Part shown: positions 47,301 to 58,313 of the stretch, piece by piece
Numbering within the stretch: the first letter of the stretch is position 1
Layout: every line of letters begins with the position of its first letter
Source of the DNA: Melanopsichium pennsylvanicum
Lineage: Eukaryota; Basidiomycota; Ustilaginomycetes; Ustilaginales
NCBI GenBank assembly: GCA_900208305.1
Contig: OAPG01000021.1
Span: 1-64,000 of the forward strand
DNA: 64,000 nucleotides
Direction: 5' to 3'
The notes under the pieces: generated by a model
Told to the model about the DNA's origin: nothing
Databases searched by the model: none
The model's input: only the letters and a program-made list of their open reading frames with translations
Position numbers and translations under genes: made by a program

Positions 47301-48198
47301 CTGAAGCAGAGTCGGATGAACTTGCTTGTGTCGAGGCCTGCGATCGAGAGCACGAGGGCAAAGAGCCTTGGTGGTAAAGCTCACTGCATGCGAGAGATGG
47401 GTGATCAAAGCGTTGCAACGTGTCGTCAAAGCTTTGCGCTGTGGGTTTGGATTCGAGTGAGGGCTGCAAAGTGTAATCTTTGTCAAACAAGCGGTATGCA
47501 CGGCGGTAGAGGTCGGTGGGAGCTGCCTGTGCTGCTGCTACTGCTTTAACTTGCAATGGAAGCACAAACGCTTCCGTGTGTAGGATAGAAGAGGAACGAT
47601 CCAAATCGATTCTTGATATTTCCGAGACGCCCGAAGACTTGCGCGGCACCGAAAGCCTGACACCAAATGTACCCTGAGATGTCGAGTGAGACAGATGTGG
47701 CTCGTCGATGGTATCCTCGGAAAACCTTGACGACAGTACTTGTTGCTGAGCGGTGAGACTCGGTGGCTGATAAGCGAATTTGGAGATGGGCGAGGCAGTG
47801 TGCATGGGCTTGTCCTCATCGATAGTACCAATGTTGAAAGAGGGCACACGACTTGGTGAGCTACCGCTGCTGCTGGAAGCTGAACCGGTAGCACGAGGTG
47901 GACTCAGCCGAATGGTGTCCGGTCGGCGAGGATATTCGTCTGGGATGTCAATGCTGAGTCTGCCAAAATCGATCGAGGTTTGACTGGAGCGCGCAGAGTG
48001 GTGCGAGATGGAGCCAGCAATCGAGTGAGATCGCGACGGGTAAGCTTGATAGCTGTCAGAGGAATGGTGTACACGTGGATCGAGACATAGCGGAACCTCT
48101 GCTGAGCTCCAGATGGTGGAGATGCTGCCAGTTCTGGAAGCGGCACGCGACATGCCAGCGTCCGTGGCTTGGCTTTCTGCGTAGGACGGCGCGGACAT
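44314..48198 (-). CDS. Large unknown, mostly disordered protein with two ordered islands
   Basis: A 1,294-residue intronless frame from ATG 48198; a TTG start 13 codons upstream is ignored. I do not recognise the family. It is Ser/Thr/Pro/Arg-rich along most of its length, with many SP and TP sites and basic RxxS sites typical of a phosphorylated signalling or scaffold protein. Two segments look folded. The first, about residues 629-670, has alternating hydrophobic beta-strand character (SGLTLHLEADHGRTCQINMT, then YLAYDPFGRPEQLV). The second, about 764-830, continues it (RGRLAWKLAYRVVEGDS, then RRLIPLRFSCSATLLNPERA) and ends in a basic helix. Together they could form one beta-rich domain split by an acidic insert. 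Gln-rich and Gly-rich stretches mark the C-terminus. No signal peptide or transmembrane helix is seen. The upstream non-coding region is 2.7 kb. Confidence 0.8.
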   Translation of the reverse strand: MSAPSYAESQATDAGMSRAASRTGSISTIWSSAEVPLCLDPRVHHSSDSYQAYPSRSHSIAGSISHHSARSSQTSIDFGRLSIDIPDEYPRRPDTIRLSPPRATGSASSSSGSSPSRVPSFNIGTIDEDKPMHTASPISKFAYQPPSLTAQQQVLSSRFSEDTIDEPHLSHSTSQGTFGVRLSVPRKSSGVSEISRIDLDRSSSILHTEAFVLPLQVKAVAAAQAAPTDLYRRAYRLFDKDYTLQPSLESKPTAQSFDDTLQRFDHPSLACSELYHQGSLPSCSRSQASTQASSSDSASAWSAESCMSRSLASGAAIVAGAEHLAPSSMDTTLTPKRQRNISCDKFDNLEIPSLPSLSSFNSSLTATRGDMARDLRRRPSTADVYSQPHQVSPRAFSDLQLPPPLPMVSSIDSVRYQVQSFSIAPAPSPSSKTPSTRPIEMSNNKSTTSRLLRGRVASTPKLRLDASSLFRCERGLHVEHSVPPLPTRPSGSVTDGRSSTAQMDGRAPFFGRRFRSRTLGESDRNEAANMHAAAVGVSKAMPSPISAQSQRCGLVSRSYNIGSPSTVPQRHPSQVSAASSDLPSSMYMQPTPGSSICSTTSPATTNSSLPVTPRSTTAFPRPKSRGTGCASKSGGGWASYLNSGLTLHLEADHGRTCQINMTYLAYDPFGRPEQLVQDTEEARSLTPKRPKSRGDKDSEAEQSGTLEFGPCNDRSEALDEINVTRSKSDSTSVLLKHLTIGEDTKADLLTRQAALSLNTIGTHQVSGYERRGRLAWKLAYRVVEGDSVTGVRRLIPLRFSCSATLLNPERARKSRLLNLVKKSVVPSLASKAVAAPSVDSPRSTTCSSYEDGMGTTTASPASSRRSNKQFVPECQQQPISPNRRANNAQCGGVVDGGVLGYNSPLRQTSRNAIFANSLNSADSSFCSQPTNPGRDFTSHNTIDTSRSPLQESPVSAQFGAPRHVRSIAMSSPSASATSPGLQLDLGVSKRLQEKASMASLGADSSVSSVQLAAAGSVKPMVVNGRRLIPISLPAGLARSKRIDPALLQANIVSSNTTSGGGRDQGEVGRKQRNVSMNSSPSSEPTHQHNRDQSGNHPTKRLLWNTPRTAGTGTGMSSCSRPPTASESIKLEYLARTALEGLGQPQLQQQGILRHQKSFAGYNADAEGILLTPSSFTVDVVGRQRRQRSRTMENHGKQQQQMRPFTADAWGESQYPYTDQQRRILSQQHAQPRLKTVAGRGSSSRSGGNRQFNDVGGECFEFQRDQGGEGMMKPLPVPIRSNVRPRTAQTITAVM

Positions 48199-50081
48199 TT
48201 TTTTTGCGTAGAGAGCCAAGTGATGATCGGACAACAAGGTGAGGAAGAGATTGAGATCAAAGTAGTGATGACCACGGAAGGGCAGCGGAGCTTTCTGCTT
48301 ATGAGTAGTCAGCCCACATGCTTTTTGAAGTTGATTCTGTAGACGAAAGTGGTGATCCGGTTATGGTTTGCTGAGCGGGCCAACTCGGAAGCGATAAGAA
48401 AATGAAACGCTATAGTAAGTGAGGGTATTTTGTGTAGTCTTGGTGTTTGCTGAATGCGGTGTCGTAAGCTGAGTCTAGAGCAGGATCGAAAGGAAAGGCG
48501 GCGGTGCAGATGCTGGTGGGACGATGCAGATAGACGTCTAGTGTGGTGGAGAGGATCGTGGGTATCTAAGGAGGGATGGAGAGAAGCTGCACAATGATGG
48601 ATGGGGTGGGTGGGAACGAGAGGGTGATTAAGGTGATTAAAGAGAAAGGGGAATGTCGATTGATGCTGAGGCAAAGATATGTCACTAAAAGACGGAAGGC
48701 GAGCAAGTTCAAGGTAAAAGGTGGTTGATAGAGAAGGAACGTGTGGTGACGAGATAGAAAGAATAAGTCAGTAGGCAGCCGATGGTGGGGGAAGGGGGTG
48801 GTGGGGGCAAGTGTCGGGCAAGAGGAATGATGTGGATGGTTGCGTGTACGATGAAAGCCAAAGGAGGGAGTATGAGGAGTGTGGGAATGGAAAGCCACGA
48901 TGAAGTGGAGCGCGGGAGTGGCAGGCAGGGGGTTGAACTCAAGGGAAAGACTGAAGCGGCAAGGAGTATGTGCATTGATGAGAAGCAGCAGACAAGTTCA
49001 GGTACGCAAGGAACGGCGTGAGAAGCGCATTTGGGAGATGAGGGGGTGGTTAAATTGTATGACTAGACACTTTGTGGTTGGTTGGTTGGTTGGTGGTGAC
49101 GGAGAGAATGGGTGGGTTGGCTCGCTGTCTCGTATTGGTATAAAGTTGCGGTGAACGAGGATAGCGTCGAGGAATGTAGCTGAATACACCGTCCACAGAA
49201 CGCACACACATACATGTGAATACAGCATACAAGCGAGACATTTGCGTTGCCAATCCAGCAGTACAGTATAGAGTACTGTACAGAGATAAATGATGATGGA
49301 TGAGCTTTTTTGACAGGTCCCAATTTCAGACTCAGCGCAGCTCTGTGAGTAGTGTCACACACTCTTCTGACTGGGTGTGATGGTGAGAATGTGTGTCAAA
49401 ATGTATATTCTTATCCGCGCAGAAACACTAACACCTCTTATAACCAACATGGTAGTAACACATTTCCGCTTGTGAGTGAGAAGCCCATATCTTTTACCAG
49501 CGGAAGCAACGAGCTCAGCGAGAGTACTGTATAGTAAGCGACGGCAAGGGGTCCGTGTCATGTCTCTCATTTCTTTTGTCTTGCTTGTCATATTTTCACG
49601 CTTCCGTGGTTCCTGTGTGAGTCGAGGTGTTTGGAAAGAAAAGAAACAGAAACAGCAGGGTGCAAGGAGAGTGTAAGGTATATGCAGGGGTTGAGTTTTG
49701 AGGAATTGGACGAGCATTCACCACCATCATCGTCGCTTCCAAAATTTATATATGCGATGTGGAAAAAAATAAATAACACAAAAACCGTTTTCTGCCTCGC
49801 TGCAGTCATGAAAAAAAATGTTTTTAACAAGAAAAAAAAAAAAAAAGAGGGCAGACACACAGTTCAAGAAAGCTCGCTTATCCCCAATCGCCTCCTGACA
49901 TCGCTCTTTTTTTTTGTCTAATTTAGTTTTGAACTTTCAATTTAATTTTTTTGCCTGTGTTGTATTGTCAACTTCATTTTCGAATCGCAAAAGGAATAAC
50001 ACGAGTCTTACTTTTTCATATTTATAATTGTGCCTCGTGATGAACATACGCAAACCCGACACACTGTTTACTCCACACGGC

Positions 50082-50112
<31 letters not shown>

Positions 50113-50868
50113 TCGCACTGGTTCTCTCTTCTCTTTGCGCTTAATTGTATCTTTACACTGTTTCCATGTCGACCTGTGAGAAATAATTTCTGTTCTGTGC
50201 TTTTTGGCTCACTCGAAATCAATCCGTCAAATCAACTCTTGGTTTGTGATTGTACATCAGAGTGATCATCTTGGGTAAATTTCATTTGCCTACTCGTTTC
50301 TCATTCAAAAGTGCAAACCGGCTCAAGTATTCCGACCATTTTTTGTTCTTACGCACATTTACGATACGATGGTCACTGTTGTTCTCAAGAACTGATTCAT
50401 GTCTGTGTTCGCATTTTAGATTGTCTTTCTTCTCAATCCTTTTCTTGACCATCGCTCTATCCCTGTTTGTTTTGCGTCTGTTCCATGTACGATATGAAAT
50501 ACTGGATCTTGTCCAACTTCTCCAAACATAACCATAAACTGATCCAACATCGATATTGCTGTTGATCAAACCCAATATGTGCCAAGTCCATACAATACTT
50601 CCAACACGTCGTGGTTCCATCATCCAAATCCCTCTCAAACCCCCCTTCCTTCTCATGCCGCAAATTTGGACCATTGTTGGACATCAGCCATCGAGCGCTG
50701 ACGCCCTTTCTTTATTTCCGCTGTGTCATATGTGTGTGATTTCAGATATTGTTTTTGCATTGAGTATGAACGTAGATTCAGCGTAGGTAAGGTACGAACA
50801 TGTTCAACGTGCGTATACGTATGTATTTGTGTGTTTTTATATTCAGATAAGATCCCCAAAGGTCTTTT
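48199..50868. other. Long gene-poor region with microsatellites
   Basis: 2.7 kb without a supported gene, lying upstream of the unknown 1,294-residue protein and downstream of QCR9. Its first ~800 bp are purine-skewed and probably include that gene's leader. Repeats: GGTT tetramers at 49078-49095 and an ATC run at 50083-50112. Heptamers TACAGTA/TACTGTA occur at 49262-49268, 49274-49280 and 49525-49531. The minus-strand frame at 50282-50674 has no ATG and no recognisable protein. Confidence 0.45.
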
Positions 50869-51846
50869 CTACTCCGAGTCCTCGAGGTACTGTAAGTAGT
50901 AAGTGTCAAGTGTATATCAAGAATCAGTATTCAATCATGAAAATATCGAAAAGAAAAAAAAAAATCAAAAGCGAATGGATGGTCGAGAGATATCTATGTT
51001 GCTTACCTTTCCTCGGATGTCCTTCCACTGCTTCTGTTAGGTGTCAATGAACAAAATAATACCAAAAGGAAAGTGGAATTAAGAAGGTATAACGTCAGTA
51101 TTTGTTTGCTCCCCGGATCGTCGGGGCCAAAAAAAGAATCAAATTTTTAGGATTTTAGAGTGAGATTAGAAGACTCTGAGGACGAATAGATCAAGATGGA
51201 GATGGATAGTCGTATCCTGGCAAGGAAGTGGGCGAGAGAGTATGACATGTGCGCTTTTGGTTTAGAGCGAAAAGGGTGTTTATTGAATGCATGCAACTGC
51301 CACTACCTTTGCCAAAACCACTTCCATTCTGTGCCTGTACTACGTAGCTGTGCTCTGCTCTGTCTCCAGACGCATGATTGTGCATCGTCGAATGAAATAG
51401 AAACCAAGGAGAGACATGGGGCAAAACTTACGCCCTTGTTATGCGCATCCCACCATGCTGTGGTGGCGAGATCGAAGCCGATACCGAAAGCAAAGGCGCC
51501 AAAAAAGATGGATCCGACGCTTTAGTCAGCGTAAGCGAATTGGATTTGAATATTGGGCAAGTTTAAATGTAGAAAGCAAACCGAAAACTGTCAGTACTTA
51601 GTACAGATGATAGTAGCGCAAAGAGGAATGCAGCAGCCAGTCGGAGGATCTGAAGAAGTCATGGGAAGTCCGAAACGCCATATGAACCAAGAATGCCGAT
51701 TTGTTTGGTTGAAAAGAGGTGTGTGTGCGTGCTAGTGCAAGAGAAAGAGAAAGAGAGAAAGAGAGAGAGAGAGAGACGCAGAGTAACACTCACTAAACCG
51801 AGTTACGTTTGAAGACGGTGTTGTAGACGGACTTGGCCAACGACAT
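50869..51846 (-). CDS. qcr9: Cytochrome bc1 complex subunit 9 (QCR9), four exons
   Basis: A 62-residue inner-membrane subunit of respiratory complex III, assembled from four short minus-strand exons: 51846-51794, 51519-51432, 51033-51007 and 50889-50869. Every junction is GT...AG (donors GTGAGT, GTAAGT, GTAAGC) and the total is exactly 63 codons including TAG. The product starts MSLAKSVYNTVFKRNSVYVG, continues with the hydrophobic membrane segment SIFFGAFAFGIGFDL and then ATTAWWDAHNKGKQWKDIRGK, and ends LEDSE. This matches the QCR9/UQCR10 family pattern: (S)LA..(V/L)YNT.FKR.S, then a GAFAF helix, then WD..N.GK.WKDI. Yeast Qcr9 has 66 residues. The protein spans the inner membrane once, next to cytochrome c1 and the Rieske protein. 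Introns make up over 80% of the gene, in sharp contrast with its mostly intronless neighbours. Exons 3 and 4 are only 27 and 21 nt. Confidence 0.93.
51738..51778. repeat. GA-rich microsatellite in QCR9 intron 1
   Basis: Imperfect GAAA and GA units, purine-rich on the plus strand (pyrimidine-rich on the transcribed strand), within the first intron of QCR9 just after the donor site. Confidence 0.85.
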
Positions 51847-52583
51847 TGTAAAAGAGATTGCGTGTGCGTGTGTGTGCGTAGGGGTGACAATGTGGTGTGG
51901 AGCAAGATGATGTTGACGACGACGACGACGACGATGACAAGGTGAGCTCACAGATACGCGAGTTCTTCTACAGGAACGGAACCGTCTTTGGAGAGATTCG
52001 ATAAGGTCGGGTACAGGCGGATGCTTTGTCATTGCTCTCGGAGCCGAATCAAAAACTTCTTTTTGTCAGACTATTGCAGTCGCACATTTCAAAAACATTT
52101 CAAAATGTTTTCGTGCGATTGAATGATAATGCAGAGTCCTGATTTTAATTAGGATTCTTTTAAAAAAAAAAAAGGTATTGATGTGAGTTAGCCCCTGATT
52201 CTCGGCTGTGAGGGTGAGACAAGAGGGGCCTAATGCATGGTTGCCACGCGGAACTGTAGACAGAGAGACCAAATTTGAATTTCCCCCCTCACCAAGAAGT
52301 CATCTTTTTAAACAACTAGAATCTCAATACGAACAGCAACATTGAAACATAAATTGTATGTTATTATAGTGTTCAACGCTTCAGAATGGTCAAGTGAGTG
52401 TGCGATGTGATTAGAGATTGGCTGAATTCTCTTGCAACACAAGCTCGAGTGATTCACATTAGTGTGATTCGACAAAGGTTATCTGTGATATTGTTTTAGA
52501 CACAGTTTGACATTTGCATGCATGCATGCATGCACGCATACACATCGTACGACCCTGTTCTTTCCTTGAATTGCATTTTGTCC

Positions 52584-52640
<57 letters not shown>

Positions 52641-52855
52641 TTTCATCATCATCATCTTTCATCATCGTCGTCCTACTCTTTCCAACTGATTGCTCGCCAA
52701 TCGCATCCATAACACAAACCTTTTCACCTCTTCATATCATACTCAATTCACCTTGCAAGTCCTCCTGCGTGCTTGATCCTCTCCGATTGCAAGCATACTG
52801 CTTCACTACCTCCACTTGCCTTACACTCTAGCCCCCATCAAAACCACACTCCATC
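51847..52855. other. Divergent intergenic region with ATC microsatellite
   Basis: 1.0 kb between QCR9 and the I-BAR gene. A CATG tetramer run is at about 52517-52535 and a GAC run at about 51917-51935. The approach to the I-BAR ATG is C/T-rich. No other gene is seen. Confidence 0.45.
52585..52640. repeat. TCA trinucleotide microsatellite
   Basis: Nearly 19 perfect TCA units, with a further shorter run just downstream, 215 bp upstream of the I-BAR gene ATG. Confidence 0.95.
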
Positions 52856-55451
52856 ATGAAAAAGGTACAGCGCTTCATCGGCGTAGGCGACTCCAAACCC
52901 GCATCAGCTTCCTTGATCGCCAGCCCTGCCAACTCCTTTCTCGGCTTAAATCAATATGCTGCTCCAACCACCCCCGCCGCCTTGCCTACAAGCCACGACT
53001 CGACCCTCAACCTTCTCTTGCCTCCCTCACACGCCGCTCAATCCCATCAGTCAACCCAACATCCTCAGTACGCTTCCTCCAGACATGTTTCGCCCCAATC
53101 ATCCCAAACCTTGTTGCCTTCTGCACGTGCTTCTCCCCAACCATACAGTCCATCCGCACAGCAGCAGTATTTTGATCTACCAAGATCGGTCTCTCCCGGT
53201 CTAGGCACCAGTCCACGTCCTGTCTCGCCCCTCGCCATAGCTCTACCCACCCCATCTGCTACCACATCCGCCCCCGCCACCATCACCAACAACAACAACA
53301 ACTCCATCTCCGCCCTCCATTTGGTCGAGCGTCCCGATCTCCACAAATCCCTCAAAGCGCTCGAATCGCTTCTCGTAAACCTCGATGAATACCGCGACCT
53401 TTCCGCTCGTCTGGCCAAAGTTGAAAAGAGATTGGCCAAAAGCGCTTCGGAGCTCGAGCGAACAAAGGTTGTGCTTGACACCCCTGCCAACACCTTGCAA
53501 ATCACTTCGGCCATGTTCGAAGGTCTTGCCGAAGTTTCCACAAAGCATGCCAAGTATGTTCAGCGCGAATACGAGGCGCTCAACGATGCCAGTGCCAAGT
53601 ACTTTAAGAAGGTCGCCAAAGAGGAGCGCGCTCACGACGAGCTGGTACAAACACTAGACGCAAAGATCAAAAAGGCAAACGCTGCCCATGAGAAAAATGT
53701 CAAGAAGGCTACACCCAACAAGGCGCTCGAATCGCACGACAAGTTCATTGCCACCGTTCAGTCTCTCACCGCCGAGATCAGCCGCGCCAAAACAGCTCAC
53801 GCTTCCTTCATGGCTGCAAAGAGCCACGTCTCTTGCCTTCTCGTAGCAAGCACCCTCGGAGGACTGGCCGATGTCGAGTTCAAACGTCGTTGCGAATCGG
53901 TTCGAAAAGTAGGTCCACACGTTGGACGCCTCAACGAGCTTCTCTGCTTCACCTCATCCGAGTATATGCCTGTCCTTCAGGCTTCCGAATTCGAACAAGC
54001 AGAGCAAGGACAGGCAGAGTACCTCGCCGGCCTTGCCGCCCAGGTCGAAGCTCAAGTCGCGGCGCAAGCTCAGATCAATGCCAAGATCAACGAAGACACG
54101 CAGACCATGCTTCGTGCTCAGGAGTTAGGATGGCGCCCTCCCTCGCCCTTGGCACCACCCCCCACCGCCAGCTATTCCAATTTAGGAAGAAGCAGCAGCA
54201 CCAACAGCAATGCCAGCAGAGCTACCGATACACCCGCCGCGAGCAATCGCCAACACATCCAGACACCCATCTCCAACAGCAGCCAAATCAACAACGTAAC
54301 AGCCTTTCCAGCGCAAGCCCGAGTCCCAGGCCGAGTACCCAGCTCTGCATCTGTACAGCAGCAATCTGAGCGTAGCACCGCACGATCACGATCCAACTCT
54401 TCCTCTCAACCGCCTTCAAACCTCGCTACGTCGTTCTCTACACCTGTGATGGCAGCTGACAAAGATGCTACATCCAGTTACAGTGAAGCTACCGATCAGA
54501 CTCCACGCCCGTCCAATGGCAGCTCGCACGCTCCGGCTCCGACCTCATCGACACCACCCAATGCTCTGCTTGGTGCGCCAAGCACCCCCAGTGCCCGAAT
54601 CGATCGCGCGCCCACTGGCTCGACGATGAGGTCGATGGCCGTACAACCGCAAAATTGGGACGACGACCCTGCATCATCATCATCATCCCCGCCATCAGCT
54701 GCAAGCGCACCCTCTGCGGGTAACAGTCGAATGAGCAACGCACCTCTGACTCATGATCTCGATCGCACCGACTCATCCGCGCGAGGCGGCAGCATCATCC
54801 ACAAGCTCTCTGCACCTCGTGAAGGCTCTGATCTGATGCCTCCGAGCCTGAGTGCGAGTCACAGCGCACAGGGCTCCGAGGATGGCAACCGTATTCCACG
54901 CACACCCGATGACAGCGAGTCGGTGTCCGCAGTACAATCCGATCGCGAGGGCAGCGCAGACAAGCCCAAGGAACACGGTCTTGTCGACTACCGCAATGCT
55001 CAATCTGATGGCATCAGCACAACTGAGGCTGAGCTGACCAAAGTTGACGGTGCGTCGTCCAACATGCGACCTGCACAGCGCGCGCTTGAACAGTACCGCG
55101 AACAAACCAGCAAACTTGCCACCTCGATTCCTCCTCCTGCTACTCGACTCGATCGCGGCAATGCATCTGCCAAAAACAGCGACATTAACAACAACGACAC
55201 TGCTGATCTCGGCCGGTCGGACAGCGTCTACAGCGCTTCGAGCCAGCACAGTCTTACAGCCGAGCAGTCCAATGCTCGCAAGACCAGCCTATGGGAACGC
55301 GAGCGCGAGCGAATGCGTCAATTAGAGCGAGAAGAGGACCTCTTACGAACATCCATTTCCGTAACAACTGATCCGGCCTCCTCTCGACTATCTTCTGGCA
55401 TCTACTCGAGCTCCGTTGCTTCCTCTTCACACAACAGCAACAACAACAACG

Positions 55452-55508
<57 letters not shown>

Positions 55509-56638
55509 TGAAGAGTGGCTGGTCGCGATTCAAGATGAGCGAGCACAGCAAAAGCGGCAAAGCCGCGGAGTCGCAATTGGGTCTTGGATACCCGCGTGCT
55601 TTGGCAGGCGACGCAGAGGAAGTGGATCGCTATGCACCTGCTGTAGGCTCTACCAGGCTCTCGGCTACGGGCGTTACCCGATCGCTGAGCACCGACACCA
55701 CCGCGTCTGAGCGTAGCTTTGTGGCTCGCATGAAAGCTCGCTACCAGGCGGAGAAGGATCTGGAGCGCGAACAACGACAGCTGAACGCGCTCGAAAAGGA
55801 ACGTGCGGCTCGAAGGGCAACCATGGATTCAAACTTGTCGCTTCCTTCCCTAGGTGGTTCGCGTACAGGTGCAGGTGGTGGCGGTATTGGTGGTCGTGTG
55901 CCGGAGATCGCTTCTCGTTTTCAGATGTCTGGTACGGCTACGTACGCTCAAGAGGTGGTTGGGGATAGAAGGTATCACGACAGTCTTCCCGTTGGTGCAT
56001 CGAGGATCAGTGGTGGTTCGTCCAGTCTTTCTGCCAACAGCGCTCATAACGGTGGAATTGACGAATTTGGAGGGATCGTAAACAGGAGTGATGCGAGACA
56101 TGGAGGAGGTGGTGGTACGCTTCCAGTAGGAGGCGCAGGTGGTCGTTTGGGTATGATGGAACCACCTCATTCCGAGGTGTGTGGATGTCACCAGTGTTCG
56201 GCAAAGCATTATGGTAGTGGAACCACTCGCATCAATGCTTCTGCTCGCGGCGGTGGTAATGCAGCAGCAAAAAGTACTAATCCAAGGGAGTTTAATGTAA
56301 GAAGGACAACGATGCCAATTGCTCCTCGTGAATCGTCCATGCAACATCAACATCAACAGTATGGAAAGCAGCAGCAACAGGCGTACGCATCATCACCCCC
56401 CAGAGCATCCCACAATGATCGTTTTGCGTATTCGTACCGCCAACCACAACAACAGCAGTTGGGCGCTCCACAAGCAAGAGATTCTGCTGCGACTACGAAC
56501 TCGAAAAGTTCATGGAGGAGTTATGATGACGATTTCAATTCGGTTTCCAATCCGGTTGAGGAGAACGGTAATGCTGGTGGTGGTGGTGGTGTTTCGAGGA
56601 GGGTTGTTTTTGCTCATGACCCGCAGACGATTCGTTGA
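52856..56638 (+). CDS. I-BAR (IMD)-domain protein, Ivy1-like
   Basis: A 1,260-residue intronless frame from ATG 52856. Residues ~153-377 form a long charged helical bundle: PDLHKSLKALESLLVNLDEY, then the KVEKRLAKSASELERTK helix, EVSTKHAKYVQREYEALNDA, and SRAKTAHASFMAAKSHV. This spacing and composition suit an inverse-BAR/IMD fold, which bends membranes outward; the nearest characterised fungal relative I would suggest is yeast Ivy1 at the vacuole. The rest is disordered and rich in Ser, Gln, Asn and Pro. It includes a ~24-residue Asn run coded by an AAC microsatellite, an Arg/Glu helix at ~955-985 (RMKARYQAEKDLEREQRQ) and a small Cys cluster near residue 1105 (EVCGCHQCSAKHYGS) that could bind metal. 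A role at the vacuole or plasma membrane is inference; the I-BAR call is moderately sure. Confidence 0.8.
55439..55507. repeat. AAC trinucleotide microsatellite coding for poly-Asn
   Basis: About 23 CAA/AAC units, nearly perfect (one GAC), inside the I-BAR gene. They encode a run of about 24 Asn with one Asp. In-frame length variation between strains is likely. Confidence 0.95.
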
Positions 56639-58313
56639 GAGATGGCCTCGACGACGTGCATACAGAATAGAAACCATATGTATTTCGGTCCACCTACATG
56701 GATTCGACACGGTCAGACTTCTTACTTTTTACTGGTATTATTTATATGACCACAAACGAGACAATTTTTGTGTCAGAGTTACCGCGTGCTATCACGGCTT
56801 TCTTATTTGTACAACACAGTCAATGTTGTATGCAGAATAAAGCCAGATCGCTTTGCTGAAATGAATGGGTTACTGTAGTTTGAGTGCGCTTTTTTTTTTC
56901 TTTTTTTAAAAAAAGATAAATTTACCTGAATACATGTAGATATGAGAGAAGAAAGAGGGATCGGAGAAAATATATTATGAATAGTTGGGGACAACATGAT
57001 GCTTTCAGCTTGAGCAAACAAACGCACTTTGGTTAAAGTTCAAAAATAGTATAGTACAGCATCTCACAAGGTAGGAAGCGGTTAGCTTGGATCACCGGTT
57101 TGGGCATACGCCGGTTGTACAATGATACAGTACACACTAACAAGCGCCTCGTTTTTTTTTGCGGCGTTTGGTTTTGACATTACATGCGTACAGTATCTCG
57201 GCCTTCTACCATTTAAATATTGCACTGTAGCCAATCGATATTCTGTCAAATTACAACCCGCACCTTGCATCTGTGGCGCCGTTGCTTCGAGAAGCAGCTC
57301 ACCTTCTGAACAAGATACGTCAAATTGCAGTGGTGTAGTGCAGCAAAGAAGGAAGGAAGTTCTCCAATCCATTCCCCCCTTTGCCCCGCCCACCCGACCG
57401 GCAATTCCTTCATAGCTATTGTATTCTATCCTTAAGTAACGATACTTTATGCTTCAGACTTCACACGCACAGCTCCGCACCACACGTCGGTACCGATCCC
57501 TATCTTCCCCGCCTTTGGAACTCGCTAATTTTGTTTTCGTGATGGACTGTCAAGTGCACTGAAAAGTCCCTCTCCTCGCCTTCACAATTTGTGCTCGATT
57601 GATCATGGGTTGGTGTCTCGGAAACGTCGGTCCGGTCCGCTCCATTTATCTTTAATCTCGCAGTACTCGTTGGCAAATCGCTTACAAGAACAGCACGATG
57701 TGTTTGGGACGAGGTTGCCGGTCGTCCAAGCTTGCTTGCAGTCTATTCAAAACAGTGTAAAGGTAAATTCCTTTACTGTGCTGAGAGAGGAAATGATTGT
57801 CAAAAGCGCAAGCGACATTTGACCGAGCTAACCGGTCTACTCATTATGAAGCGCTCTCACTTAACTGTCATCATGGCAAAAGGTCCCCGTCACAGCAGGC
57901 TTCTCAGTCGCTTATTCAATACAAGGAAAGTTGGTGCTTGTGATCTTTGCTCAATCTTACCAGCTCAATTTGTGATGGACCATGGCGTCATGTGACAAGT
58001 CAAGAGCGTAGGTGGTGTGTTAAGGGTTGCCGGTCGCTCTCCATACTCGCCCTTCATGGTAATGGCGCTAGCTCCCTCCATTCCATGACACGTTCTCAAA
58101 CACTGTATAATGCTACAGTGCTCCGCACCAAGATTCTGTGACTGCCTTTCATATTCGGTGTCAAGACTTGATTCTGAGACATACTATTACACACATATAT
58201 ATATCCTTGCTGCGTGGATCTACAACATTACCTGTCTGCTCAGACACGTTGTATATCGAAGACCTACACATCACCCATATGCGCTGCTGGAGCACGGAAC
58301 ATTTGACCCAAAT
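56639..58313. other. Intergenic region upstream of the GH115 gene
   Basis: 1.7 kb. Heptamers are at 56871-56877, 57126-57132 and 57189-57195. The open frame of the GH115 gene extends back to ATG 58110, but that part has no signal-peptide logic and crosses the TATA-like box. No other gene is seen. Confidence 0.5.
58196..58204 (+). promoter_or_regulatory. TATA-like box of the GH115 gene
   Basis: TATATATAT about 110 bp upstream of the chosen ATG at 58314. Its place inside the upstream extension of the frame supports the downstream start. Confidence 0.5.

Noticed and set aside
50282..50674. 130-codon minus-strand frame downstream of QCR9
   Set aside because: It has no ATG start and a random-looking composition; the region is probably 3' flank.
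48199..50868. Transposon or retroelement remnant in the gene-poor stretch
   Set aside because: No reverse-transcriptase, integrase or transposase motif, no terminal repeats and no target-site duplication could be seen.
57082..57393. 103-codon minus-strand frame upstream of GH115
   Set aside because: It starts at GTG, is not recognisable and lies in an AT-rich spacer.
58110..58313. N-terminal extension of the GH115 protein from ATG 58110
   Set aside because: It would place 68 residues before a textbook signal peptide and it contains the probable TATA box.
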